DNA from: Colias croceus
Lineage: Eukaryota > Arthropoda > Insecta > Lepidoptera > Pieridae
Length of the DNA: 64,000 nucleotides
NCBI RefSeq assembly: GCF_905220415.1
Contig: NC_059546.1
Coordinates: 6,262,001 to 6,326,000 of the forward strand
Direction: 5' to 3'
The translations under genes were made by a program, and so were the position numbers. The notes below the pieces were generated by a model. The model searched no databases. It was not told where the DNA came from and was given only the letters and a program-made list of their open reading frames with translations. Every line of letters begins with the position of its first letter. Positions within the stretch are counted from its first letter, which is position 1. Below are positions 1-10,600 of the stretch, one piece after another.

Positions 1-520
1 CCCCCATTTAGCGGACAAATATTGGTTTTAGTGGCTGGTGGATTTTCCTAGTGGTTTAGATGAGTTCAATTAGTGGTAAGGTACGACATTCAACCACTAG
101 GAAGATTTATTTTGTGTCATGTTGTTTCAACGAACATTCGGGAATTCTCCGTTGTTTGTCTATTTCTTGAATATTTTTGATTATAAACTTTATTACTATT
201 GATATAAAGTATGATTTGATGATTCAAAAGGTTATATGTTTATTCTGTATTTGTGTACAAAAACAATAATTGTCAGTAGGTACCTACGTATTGGCAACGC
301 TTTACGCTGCGGCCGCGGCGGGTAGCTTCTAGCTTGACGTATTTTAATTAATTTTGTGAAGTAATATGGTTTTACATTAAATATGCCCAAACCACAATAC
401 ACACCAAAATTTCTATCACAGAAATTTATTCTTCACATAGGTACTGAAACTCTAGAAGAAGCAGATTTTTCTAGATGATCTTTAAATGTAACAAAAATAA
501 AAATAATTGGTTGCCTGTAA
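1..520. other. AT-rich intergenic stretch
   Basis: No open frame of useful length, no splice-like structure and no repeat that I recognise. It contains a short GC patch near 305-325 and otherwise looks like ordinary intergenic DNA. Confidence 0.5.
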
Positions 521-702
521 AGTCGGTATACGGGCGAAAGTTTTATGTGACAACGACTTTTTATGTCTGTCTCTCTCGCTCTTAGGCGGGCTAACCATGC
601 CCGCGTGCCTCTTTCGGTGACTCATCGTAACGTTACCGAGCGTTACACTTTTTCATAAGTGACTCCCAGCCGCAACGCGGCTGCGCGATTGAGCCGAGAT
701 TG
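521..702. repeat. GC-richer dispersed repeat fragment, left flank of the hAT insertion
   Basis: This block is richer in GC than its surroundings. Its last part (GCGCGATTGAGCCGAG, ending near 698) recurs at about 2534-2549 inside the palindromic repeat to the right. It therefore looks like a piece of the same repeat, cut off by the hAT element at 703. The part before 660 resembles a dispersed moth repeat, but that rests on memory and is unproven. Confidence 0.4.
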
Positions 703-1242
703 CACGGTTCCCAACTTAGGGGTTTTCCCCCCAGATTTAGGGGGTAAATAAGTGAGACAGGAATTTTTTAGGGGTCTGAAATTTTTAGGGGTATTTTTAG
801 GGATTTTTTTTTGACTGTTTAATATTTTTAAATTGATAATTACATAACTAGTTTTAATATTTATTTCTTGACCTAGCGACTCATAGCGACATCCAGTACG
901 TAATTAAATAAAATTTTGCAAAGCATCATGATGGTCCGATTTACATTAAATCGAAATGGTGGATCTTGTACAACATATTTTAATCCATCCAATAAAATGT
1001 TAAATTTATTCAACATGTATGATTTCAAAAACGCTGAATCTTCAGATGAAGACGAAATATTTTATGTATTAAATAACTTGTAATAAAAAGACTTTTGAAA
1101 CATATTACAGCATATTATTTCTAAATCATCATGAATTTATATTTGTATGTTTTTTTAGGGGGACAACTGAATAATTTAGGCGTTTTTAGGAGTTTTTGAC
1201 ACAAACTTTAGGGATAAATATTTTTGAGAGTTGGTAACACTG
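703..1242. mobile_element. Non-autonomous or decayed hAT transposon
   Basis: The element is flanked by a perfect 8-bp duplication, CGAGATTG at 695-702 and 1243-1250, the hAT target-site length. The ends are imperfect inverted repeats: CACGGTTCCCAACTT on the left, and CAGTGTTACCAACTC read inward from the right. Inside both ends the motif TTTAGGG/TTAGGGG is repeated several times, as in the subterminal transposase-binding repeats known for hAT elements. It carries a short frame (928-1083) resembling the end of a hAT transposase. At 540 bp it cannot encode a full transposase. Confidence 0.8.
904..1083 (+). pseudogene. Remnant of the C-terminus of a hAT-type transposase
   Basis: A short frame opens after a stop at 901-903 and ends with TAA at 1081-1083. 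It includes FTLNRNGG, a cysteine, then FNPSNKMLNLFNMYDF and an acidic SSDEDE tail. The order basic-Cys-'F.P...M...FN..MYDF'-acidic resembles the last 50 or so residues of some insect hAT transposases. Its position between hAT ends supports this. No RNase H-like catalytic part is present, so it is a non-functional leftover. Family assignment is from recollection of the motif, without alignment. Confidence 0.4.
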
Positions 1243-1243
1243 C

Positions 1244-2758
1244 GAGATTGGAGCAATCACAATACTCACGTTCCAACACGCACACAATCTGCTGAGACAA
1301 TTTGTCGGGTTGCTTCCGCGCCGATCCAATACACAACATGTTGGGTTACGCCCCCAACGTGCCCTCAACTATACTATTCACGACACAATCTGTCAGCTCA
1401 CTGCAGATTGTGTCAGCAGATTGTTACTGAAATTGAATCGTGAGTAGGCTACTTTATCAATATTCATTGGTTCAGCTAAAGTTTAAGTAGCCTACTCACG
1501 ATTCAATTTCAGTAACAATCTGCTGACACAATCTGCAGTGAGCTGACAGATTGTGTCGTGAATAGTATAGTTGAGGGCACGTTGGGGGCGTAACCCAACA
1601 TGTTGTGTATTGGATCGGCGCGGAAGCAACCCGACAAATTGTCTCAGCAGATTGTGTGCGTGTTGAAACGTGAGTATTGTGATTGCTCCAATCTCGGCTC
1701 AATCGCGCTGCGCAGTAATCGCAAAATGGCGGTTTTGAGCTAAACGCGGGAAAGACATTTTTACATATTTGAGGAAGATGTTTATATTTTATAGCCGTTT
1801 ATACTTTATAGCCCTTGAAATCTATCAATAAAATTGGAAAAAATACAAGCTTTACAAAGATAATTATCTTATATTTCATAAATTAGTATATCCATTAATA
1901 ATGCGTATTATTGCGTTGAGGTTTAGCATCAGGCCAGGCATCAACGTGACGTGCACACGTTGTGGCAAGCAATCGCGGAATGAAATTGTATCAGCAGATT
2001 GAGGGTTGGATGAATCGTGAGTAGAGAACGCTCAATCGCGACTTCAACAAATTGTGTCAGCAGATTGTGGGTTGTGTTGAACCGTGAGTAGGGCCTTTAA
2101 GTTTGCCGTCAATTATGTCAATACAAAACTTAAAGGCCCTACTCACGGTTCAACACAACCCACAATCTGCTGACACAATTTGTTGAAGTCGCGATTGAGC
2201 GTTCTCTACTCACGATTCATCCAACCCTCAATCTGCTGATACAATTTCATTCCGCGATTGCTTGCCACAACGTGTGCACGTCACGTTGATGTCTGGCCCT
2301 TGGTCTGGCCTGATGCTAAACCTCAACGCAATAATACGCATTATTAATGGATATACTAATTTATGAAATATAAGATAATTATCTTTGTAAAGCTTGTATT
2401 TTTTCCAATTTTATTGATAGATTTCAAGGGCTATAAAGTATAAACGGCTATATAATATAAACATCTTCCTCAAATATGTAAAAATGTCTTTCCCGCGTTT
2501 ATCTCAAAACCGCCATTTTGCGATTACTGCGCAGCGCGATTGAGCCGAGATTGGAGCAATCACAATACTCACGTTTCAACACGCACACAATCTGCTGAGA
2601 CAATTTGTCGGGTTGCTTCCGCGCCGATCCAATACACAACATGTTGGGTTACGCCCCCAACGTGCCCTCAACTATACTATTCACGACACAATCTGTCAGC
2701 TCACTGCAGATTGTGTCAGCAGATTGTTACTGAAATTGAATCGTGAGTAGGCTACTTT
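1244..2758. repeat. Nested palindromic repeat (large fold-back structure)
   Basis: Three copies of a roughly 205-bp unit occur here: forward at about 1244-1455, reversed at about 1485-1697, forward again at about 2540-2758. Between the last two, about 400 bp (1698-2103) is followed by its own reverse complement (about 2122-2540) around a spacer of roughly 20 bp. So 1485-2758 is one near-perfect palindrome of about 1.27 kb, and 1244-1697 is a second, smaller one sharing an arm. Subunits such as CAATCTGCTGACACAAT and TACTCACGRTTCAA recur several times within each arm. No coding capacity. It has the look of a long-inverted-repeat DNA transposon, but I could not define a target-site duplication. 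Short open frames here are by-products of the repeat. Confidence 0.85.
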
Positions 2759-3740
2759 AGAGTCTCAGAGCAATAAACCTTATTGCTCTGAGCTTAGAGT
2801 TGACTTAGAGCCATAGATGATCAATGAATAAGGAATCACATCATTTGAAAGAATAATTATCACTGATGCGGTACTGTGCCGGAACTGTGGGCTCACTGAT
2901 ATGTGTGAATCGACCATTATGCAGCAATGCGCTAACATGGATAATGATCTAAGACGGCCGCGGCCACACGACGATCGCAAATTCGCAATACGAGCGGCTA
3001 ACACGATGATTTAATTTCAAAAAAAGGTACAGGAAGTAAATCACATGGTGGCTCCGTGTACATTCGTCACGCATTATACCAGCTCTAATATATAATGTGG
3101 ACTACGCATATTTCCTTCCCAACTCTAGAAGCGAATCACGCGCATCATTATTGAAATGAAACTCCTGTGAAAACTAATAAACTGTGTAAGCTTCTTTTGA
3201 CTCACCCTCACCAATGGCCGCACATTCATTTTTTCGTAGGTAGTACAGACTAAGTACCTAGTATTTCTACTATGTATTTGCTAAGTCAAACTAAATTCGT
3301 AATTTTATTTCAATAAAATGTACGACGAGCCTGAAGATGAGTAAGAAGTAGGAATAGAGGATGCGATACAATATATCGCAGGCTTAATATACGTCGTTTT
3401 GATTAAAATTCTTAAATTATTAAAGCAGAAACATAAGAAACCCAGAAGAATATTATAATAAATGACAAATACATAATCAAATAATATCTCCGTTCTGATA
3501 TTATAGTTCAAAGATTTCCTCAATTAATTCCTTAACTTTTGCTCACAATATGTTATTTAAATGTATTCCTAAGTTTTATTGTAACCACAGATTGTAACAT
3601 TCTCAGAATAATAAAGAATAAATAAATATATATTGTGTATATATTGCACTTTCATAATATCCGAGTTACATAACTGGCTGTGAATATTTAAAAAGACGCT
3701 GCAAAATTACGCCAACCAGTACACCGTACTTATTTCACTA
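2759..3740. other. Intergenic, no gene seen
   Basis: AT-rich with no convincing exon. An AATAAATAAATA stretch near 3610-3630 may be the tail of an old retroposed element, but nothing upstream of it is recognisable. Confidence 0.4.
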
Positions 3741-4798
3741 TAGTAGAGCCATTTTAATAGGCAACATTTGACAGTTCAACAAAATTCAACAACGTAACCT
3801 AGTAACGACGACATAGAATAACATGATATTTCGTTTTGTTAGAACTGCACATTTGCTTAACTTATTTCAATTACGATTACATATTTATAATAATAATGAC
3901 CGATACAAGTAATTTTAAGATTTCATTTTACTGATAAACCATCCTAAACATAAGAGCGTTTTCACATTGTCCGGTCCGATATCGGATATCGGGCGCCGAT
4001 AGCCGATATCCGATATCGGAGGCTAAGTAAAATGTATGATTTAGGTACCTGTCTTTCACATTGTCCGGTCCGATATCGGATATCGGAGCCAACACCGATA
4101 TTCCCGTGAACTATCGGACGATAATGTTCAGTGTTACCAACTCAATTTTCGAAAAGATAGTATACCAACAGCAAAAAAAGCACTAGTTTGTGTATTTTCA
4201 GTCATTTCTAGGCGCTGAATGTAAAAAAAAAAATCCTTTCATTTACTTTAAACCTTTTTATTAAGAAAACATTCATTTAAGTATTTAAAGGCATTAAAAA
4301 TACTATTTTTACGGGAGCTATTTTAATACCGTCCTATAATATACGGCAATTGGCTGAACTGAAGTAAACAAAAATATCTATATCTTTTTTTACGTCTCAA
4401 ATATAATAAATACAACAAATAAAGTTTTTTATTATAGTTTGCCATGATGACCAGTGTTGCTAGACCTTATGATTTTTCGGGTGATCTACTGATTTTTCAA
4501 ATAGGTACTAGCTTGGAAAGAAAGGGGTAGTTATAATATTTGTTAAATACTACCCAGAATATTTTAAGAAAGGAAAAGTAAATTTGCATATTATGTTAAC
4601 GAGGTATCAAAATATACTGCACTTTCCAACATGTACAATAAATCAACAAAAATAGTATGACATATTTTAGAAGAAACTGACGAAATAGTTATTGGAGAAA
4701 CAATTTTATGACATTCAAGAATTTATTACATTGCGGAATCTGTGACAACGAAGAATTAGTTTAGTTTAATTTATTTCGTTAAATATTTGCACACCCAG

Positions 4799-4833
4799 AT
4801 AATAGGTAGAATGATGTACATTCTACCTATTAT
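4799..4833. repeat. Perfect 15-bp stem hairpin
   Basis: ATAATAGGTAGAATG is followed by a 5-base loop (ATGTA) and then its exact complement. It lies inside the TAA-flanked element, so it may be an internal recombination product or the scar of a small insertion. Confidence 0.8.
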
Positions 4834-5289
4834 TTATAGGTATAATATATATATATTATTATTAGCACTATAAAATTGTAATAACAGCACCTACATTTGT
4901 AAATGTAATTTGAATTTATATTTGCCAGTTTCGTCGCTTTAATACTGAGTTGAATTTTATTTTATTTTATTTGTTTATGAACATAACAGTCGTAACTACA
5001 TGATTTAATATAAAAAAGTTCTAAAATTCACTACGACCACACAACATGTTTAAAATAATGGTACGCGATTATTATCATTCTTCTTGTCGTTCTTAATAGG
5101 TAATCTATTTTGTATTATATATCTTTATCGCTTTATATATTTATTAACATATTTTTATGGCCTTTATTTATTCCTTCCTATACCTACTATTGTGAATATA
5201 ATATATTGTATTTCTCGATAATCTCATAGTTACATATTAATAATTATATTCTTACTTATTATATTTATGCTCTGCCCTATTCCTCTCCT

Positions 5290-5445
5290 CAAACTAACTT
5301 CCTTCCGTACGTCTGGTTGTCTGGAAGAAATCGCTAATTAGCGATAAGACCGCCATTTGTTTAAATTTATAATTAGATTAAGTTCCTAGTTAAGTTAAGT
5401 CAGAGCAATAAAGTATGAATAAATAAATAAATAAATAAATAAACA
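5290..5445 (+). mobile_element. 3' tail of a non-LTR retrotransposon or its SINE
   Basis: The segment has GTCTGGAAGAAATCGC followed by the perfect 16-bp palindrome ATCGCTAATTAGCGAT (5330-5345) and ends in a run of AAAT units near 5415-5442. A stem-loop shortly before a simple-repeat tail is how many LINE/SINE 3' ends are recognised by reverse transcriptase, and I recall this motif from lepidopteran LINE tails. No coding part remains, so it is 5' truncated. Confidence 0.5.
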
Positions 5446-6128
5446 TGTTCTATTATTAAAAAAAGAAAAACAGCATATAAAAAAAACAAGCCTCACAATG
5501 AAATTGAATATTGAAACTAGATTCTGACTCTGCAGAGGGTACAAATCCAAACTCCGCAGTCAGCAGATTAAACCGGTTTGAAAAACATAGTTTATTTACT
5601 ACTATTTATTTTATTTAAAATAAAGTTTATTTTTTGTAACATAAATGCATCCACTGTTTTTTTTAATTCTCCATATATCTACTTTTCCAGTTTCTGGCAA
5701 CACTCATGATATCGGGACGATATTATCGGATAATGTGAAAGGGCAAATTGTGTCCGATATCGGATATCGGCTATCGGCTTCCGATATCCGATATCGGACC
5801 GGACAATGTGAAAACGCTCTAATAATCAATTTCTGAATTGAAGAACTGACGTCGCTACAATTTTGTGTCAATAAACCTTTTTTTTTTTAAATACTAGAGA
5901 CGTTACTCTAAAAATCGAAATCTGACATCTAGAATCGAATGCATTGATTACAGTGCGACATAAAAGAGATGAAATTAATTAATTTGGAACTAATTTTTTT
6001 TTTCATTATCTGGCAACCCTGAATTATCAATGCAGCTGTCAAGTTGAATAAAAATTTATTGTTTATTTGGTGAAGTTGAGATAAAATTGTTATTTTAAAC
6101 AAGAAATTTACTCAAAAAAGGAGAAATC

Positions 6129-6804
6129 ATGAAAAAGGTTAAACGTAGCGGTGTCCGTGATGCCATATATAAAGTTTTCATTCGGTGTTTCTCATAATTT
6201 CAAGCTGAAAAACGAGAAAAATATTTGGAAAACGTTTACAGACGTACAGCAGATTATACCGGTGAGATTCCATTTATTTTTGCTCAGTACTACGTAAAAT
6301 AGTATATTCCATTAGTGACGAGTGTTTAATGTACGTATCTATGGCGATTATAACGTTTTTGAAATTTAATTTGAGGTTATTTGTATGTAAACAAAAACTA
6401 GTTTTTATAGTGCGACCAGCACAATTTGAGTCAAGAAGTTATATCCAATCCAACCAGCCTTAAATAGTATAGTGATAACTATTTTCATACCTATGAATCC
6501 TTACTTATATCCTTATTACTTATATCCTTATTACTTATATCCTTATTACTTATATCCTTAGCTATCTATGAATCCTTACTTGCTACTTACTAGAGTGGAC
6601 GCAGGGATCCAAAGTGAGTCTTGGCCTCCGACATAAAAAAAAATAGTTTTAAGCTACTAAATAAATATGTTAAATGTACTATTTGATTTTATTCATCTTA
6701 ATTCGTTTGTTATAGGGGTTTCTGAAAGCACAGTACGCAGGATAGTGGAGCAAGGGAGTAAAAATGAAGGAGAATATCTACTAAAAATAAATAAAAATAT
6801 GTAG
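6129..6804 (+). pseudogene. Broken Tc1-like transposase N-terminus with one intron
   Basis: Exon 1 starts with ATG at 6129 and includes VRDAIYKVF. A stop codon (TAA, 6195-6197) interrupts it in frame, after which the reading resumes without a shift and ends YRRTADYTG at 6261. A GTGAG donor follows, and a TTTGTTATAG acceptor precedes 6716, where the frame continues VSESTVRRIVEQG and soon stops at 6802-6804. The joined sequence is the helix-turn-helix DNA-binding part of an insect Tc1-like (DDE_3/IS630) transposase. The DDE catalytic domain is missing. The premature stop plus missing domain make it non-functional. Confidence 0.6.
6501..6560. repeat. 15-bp minisatellite, four copies
   Basis: Four head-to-tail copies of TTACTTATATCCTTA lie within the intron of the dead Tc1-like transposase. 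The copies are identical, which suggests a recent expansion. Confidence 0.9.
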
Positions 6805-7363
6805 TTTTCAAATCACCTTGTTTTTTTTACTTGACGGACCCAGAAGGAGCATAATGTGTTTGAGCCTTAGGTTTGAGCTGTATGTATGTATGTTTGTTTG
6901 TTCGTATGTTTGATTCTATGTGCGCCTCTGCAGTCTAAATGGCTTGACCGATTTCTATAAACTAATTCCAAATACATTTAAGTAAAATTTGACCTAGGTA
7001 GGGCATTTAAAATACTAATGTATTTTTGTCTTAAATTTACACGATGATGAATGAAACAACTTTAAATCGCGGTATTTATTACTTTTTATTTTTTTGATTT
7101 TTATTCTATAGTATCAAGATTGCTTGCGTCGCAGTATCAGTGTTGCTATATGAGCGACGGTGGCGCCCTCATTTTTTGTCATCTCTTTTGTGTCGCACTG
7201 TAATTGTGAATAAAAATCATCATAAATTAATAAATTCGATTGACAAATGTTTCAAATCCGTATCGATTAATACACTTTAATCGATGTTTTTAAGCAGGTT
7301 ACCTCTCTTCGAAGATAAAATTGATAGACGTCAAATGTTGCCTATTAAATTGGCTCGACTATA

Positions 7364-7657
7364 ATTTCTTGTTTCGTATTTCATTGGTAAGACGGCTTTA
7401 CGTTGCGTTCATGGTCCCGCGTTTCAGTTTGAACGAAGCTTAAAAGCCCAAATACCTAGCCTCCTCGTCATAGAAAATAAAAAGTCACTGACCACTGTCA
7501 CTGTCAATATCACGCTTGTTGAACTTGAAGCAATGTTGAAGCAACTTGAAGTGAACATGTGAAAATTATATTGTGATAAACAAATCTTCCAATTTTGTAT
7601 TTTAATATTTTATTGAATTGAAAATTAAATTAATAGCTAATTTATTTAGTTTTAAGA
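7364..7657 (+). promoter_or_regulatory. Presumed promoter and 5' leader of the helicase gene
   Basis: This is the only transposon-free sequence between the TA-flanked element and the helicase start codon, so the promoter should lie here. I see no TATA box at a convincing position and cannot place the transcription start. Confidence 0.35.
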
Positions 7658-10600
7658 ATGAGTTCAGAAAATAAAAATCCAAAATTTAGAGAATTACGTG
7701 TGTCAAAATCAACATTGAAAGCGATCAAAAGCATGGGTTTTAAGTACATGACTGATATCCAATCTGAAGTGTTGCCCAAAGCCCTAGATGGGTATGATAT
7801 TGTGGCTACAGCAAAAACAGGTTCAGGGAAAACTCTATCGTTTTTAATACCTGTTGTAGAATTGGTCAAAAAAGTAATGGATACAGAAACATCAGGTCAG
7901 AATTTACCTGGTTCATATACATTATAAACCCTTAATTATATTTTCGGTAGTTTCAAAAATTTCTTATTTTCAGCTACCCGTTGCATTATTGTATCACCTA
8001 CGAGAGAATTAGCAATACAAACCAACACAGTACTTCAAGACTTAATTTCATTCCATGATGGAATGACTTCTGCATTGGTTATTGGAGGGGAGAGTAGAAA
8101 AGGACAGAGCAATTTATTAGCGCAAGGTAGACACTTTTTAAATATTTGTGACCAAATTAAGAAGTTATTTTTGTAAAACAAGATTAGCAGATCTTATATC
8201 TAAGACCAGAAGTGTAGCGTGCCTTGGCGGAGCCCCGTATAAAAATTTGTTTGGGGGCCCTTAGGAAGGGTAAAGATTCCTCACAAAAGCGCATGTTGGG
8301 GCCCCCTTGGTGCGGGGGCCCCGTATAATTGATACGGCAGATACGGCGGTAGCTACGCCCCTGTCTAAGACATAAATTATTTTTTACAGATGTTCATATA
8401 GTAGTTGCAACACCAGGAAGACTTTTTGACCACATGAGGACCAAGGAGTTTAATTATAAACATGTATGTTGTCTTGTATTGGATGAAGCTGATAAAATAT
8501 TTCAGTATGGTTTTGAGGAAGATTTGAAACAAATAATCAATAGACTTCCGAGTAAGTTCTAGTTTAGTAATCTATATCTTTGTGAAGTATTTGCATTAAT
8601 ATTCATATAAACTTTTTCTATGTATGTTTCCATAATTTATTTTATTTATTTAATATAGGAGGATATATAATGTTTCATGCTAACTTCATGTATTAATAAC
8701 ATGATAATTTTTTGTGGCTATATGATGTTATTACGAGTATGATGTATATTATACCAATTATCTCAACAGCTTGTGCGATAATTGATGTCATTAGACTTCA
8801 GTGAATGAATGAACTTTGAAAATTTTCAGAGAATAGACAGACAATGTTATTTAGTGCAACTCATTCTGAAATAACAGAAGCATTGATAAAATCAGCAATG
8901 AAAGATGATTTCCACACAATAAATACTAATGAAGATAACGACAGAGCAACTGTAGAAGGACTTAAACAAGGGTATTTTATATATATATATATTTTTATAA
9001 TGGCATTCTTGTTCTTTTTGTCACTTCTAATAGTATTCTATAATTGATTTATTGATTACAGATATGTTATATGTGAAACAGAATACAGACTATTTTGGCT
9101 ACATAAACTGCTGAAAAAAACTCAAAATCAAAAAGTGATGGTATTTTTTTCAAGCTGTAAATCAGTTATATTTCATCATGAGTTCCTATCGAAATATTGC
9201 AATATGCCAGTGCTTTGCATTCATGTAAGCTACATTACATTTATTTAAACATTGTTAAACCACATATTACAAAACCTTGTGAATTATTGGTAAAAATAGA
9301 AATGTTTATTTAATTAAAACCTTGATAGATTACACCTTTTGTAATAACTCAGGCCCCGGGATCACAGACACAATAGAAAATCTATTGTGGCGTTTTCTAT
9401 TGTTGGCGTGGACCGATCGGGCCGCTTGGGGCTCAATGGGTTAATATAATATCTACAAATTTAAACTTTAAAGTATCATATTTATATAAAAATTAAAATC
9501 CATATTAATATTATAAATGCGAAAGTAACTCTGTCTGTCTGTCTGTTACTCAATCACGCCTAAACTACTGAGCCAATTTCCATGAAAATTGTTATGGAGA
9601 TATTTTGATACCCGAAAAAGGACATAGGCTACCTTTTAATGCGAAATATGTACCACGGGCGAAGCCGGGGCGGACCCCTAGTCATTTATAGATTGCAAAT
9701 CAATAAACATAATTAATACTTATTTAATTTTTGTATTTAAAATTGTGACTAATTCACAGATCATAATCCTTATAGGGCAAGTTGAACCAGGCAGATAGAA
9801 CAAATGTAATGACAAGCTTTTATAATGCGGATAAAATGGCACTGTTCTGTACCGATTTAGCTGCAAGGGGATTGGATATTCCAGCTGTTGATTGGATAGT
9901 GCAGTTTGATCCACCTTCTGATACAAATGTGAGTTTTATTACTATCCATAATTATTTTAAGAAGAAACTAAAAATTATTATACAACTAACTACCTAAGTA
10001 CCCTCAATTTTTTTTTGTTGATGACCACATGCTCTATGCTTAATAATTGGTATATTAAATAAAAAAAATATATGTATAATTTTATCACCTAAATTATATT
10101 TATTGTATAAATACTTACCAAATTTTAAAATTAAAAAAAAAAAACTTGAACATTCATTTTTACAGGAATATATTCATAGAGTAGGAAGAACAGCAAGAGG
10201 TCTAGGGGCCGAAGGCTGTGCTGTACTATTGTTGAGACCAGAGGAAAAGGAGTTTGTCAACTACTTGAATGAAGCAAAAATTTTCTTAGACAAGTACGAG
10301 ACATGGGATAAATATAATAATTTACAACCAAAAGTAAGATTTCATGTTTATCAATGTCAATAGTAAATATCATGTGTTATAATGTGAATAAAAGAAATAT
10401 TTTTTTTAGTTAGATGCTGCAATGGAAGACCCAAAGTTTCATAAAATGGCTGTTGAAGCATTTGAGGGTTACATAAGAGCATTTGAAGTGAAAAAATTGA
10501 AACATGTATTTAATTTGCTCAACATGGACATGGATATTGTTGCTAAATCTTTTGGCCTAAAAGGAAAACCTGATGTTGATATAAGTAAGAGTTATACATT

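Larger units (their letters stand above)
3954..5819. mobile_element. 1.87-kb TIR element with TAA target duplication (PIF/Harbinger-like)
   Basis: The ends are perfect inverted repeats beginning GAGCGTTTTCACATTGTCC and running through CGATATCGGATATCGG, at least 39 bp. TAA lies directly outside both ends (3951-3953 and 5820-5822); a 3-bp TAA duplication is typical of PIF/Harbinger elements. A second, internal copy of the terminal motif starts near 4050, and its counterpart sits at about 5700-5765. The palindromes CCGATATCGG and GATATC recur many times in the first 180 and last 110 bp. No transposase frame is seen, so it is non-autonomous. A LINE tail is embedded near 5290-5445. Confidence 0.75.
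5951..7200. mobile_element. Tc1/mariner-type transposon, decayed
   Basis: Inverted ends CAGTGCGACATAAAAGAG (left) and CAGTGCGACACAAAAGAG (read inward from the right) are each flanked by TA (5949-5950, 7201-7202). The CAGTG start and TA target are hallmarks of the Tc1/mariner superfamily. The interior carries the N-terminal part of a transposase (6129-6804), a 15-bp minisatellite (6501-6560) and, from about 6835, unrelated low-complexity sequence that probably replaced the catalytic region. Confidence 0.75.
3741..7361. mobile_element. Outer TA-flanked inverted-repeat element carrying two nested transposons
   Basis: The left end reads TAGTAGAGCCATTTTAATAG from 3741. The right end, read inward from 7361, is TAGTCGAGCCAATTTAATAG. 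The match continues through GGCAACATTTGAC for about 35 bp per arm. Each end abuts TA (3739-3740 and 7362-7363), as for Tc1/mariner-type insertion. Removing the two inner elements leaves about 500 bp without coding potential, so the outer element was probably a MITE that later served as a landing site. Confidence 0.7.

Noticed and set aside
703..1242. TTAGGG/TTTAGGGG runs as a possible telomere-like tract
   Set aside because: The copies are irregularly spaced inside hAT ends, and insect telomeres use TTAGG in tight tandem. They fit subterminal repeats of the transposon.
1231..2746. Open frames of about 70 codons repeated on both strands with near-identical proteins
   Set aside because: They are the same palindromic repeat read in each orientation; no start context, splice sites or family resemblance.
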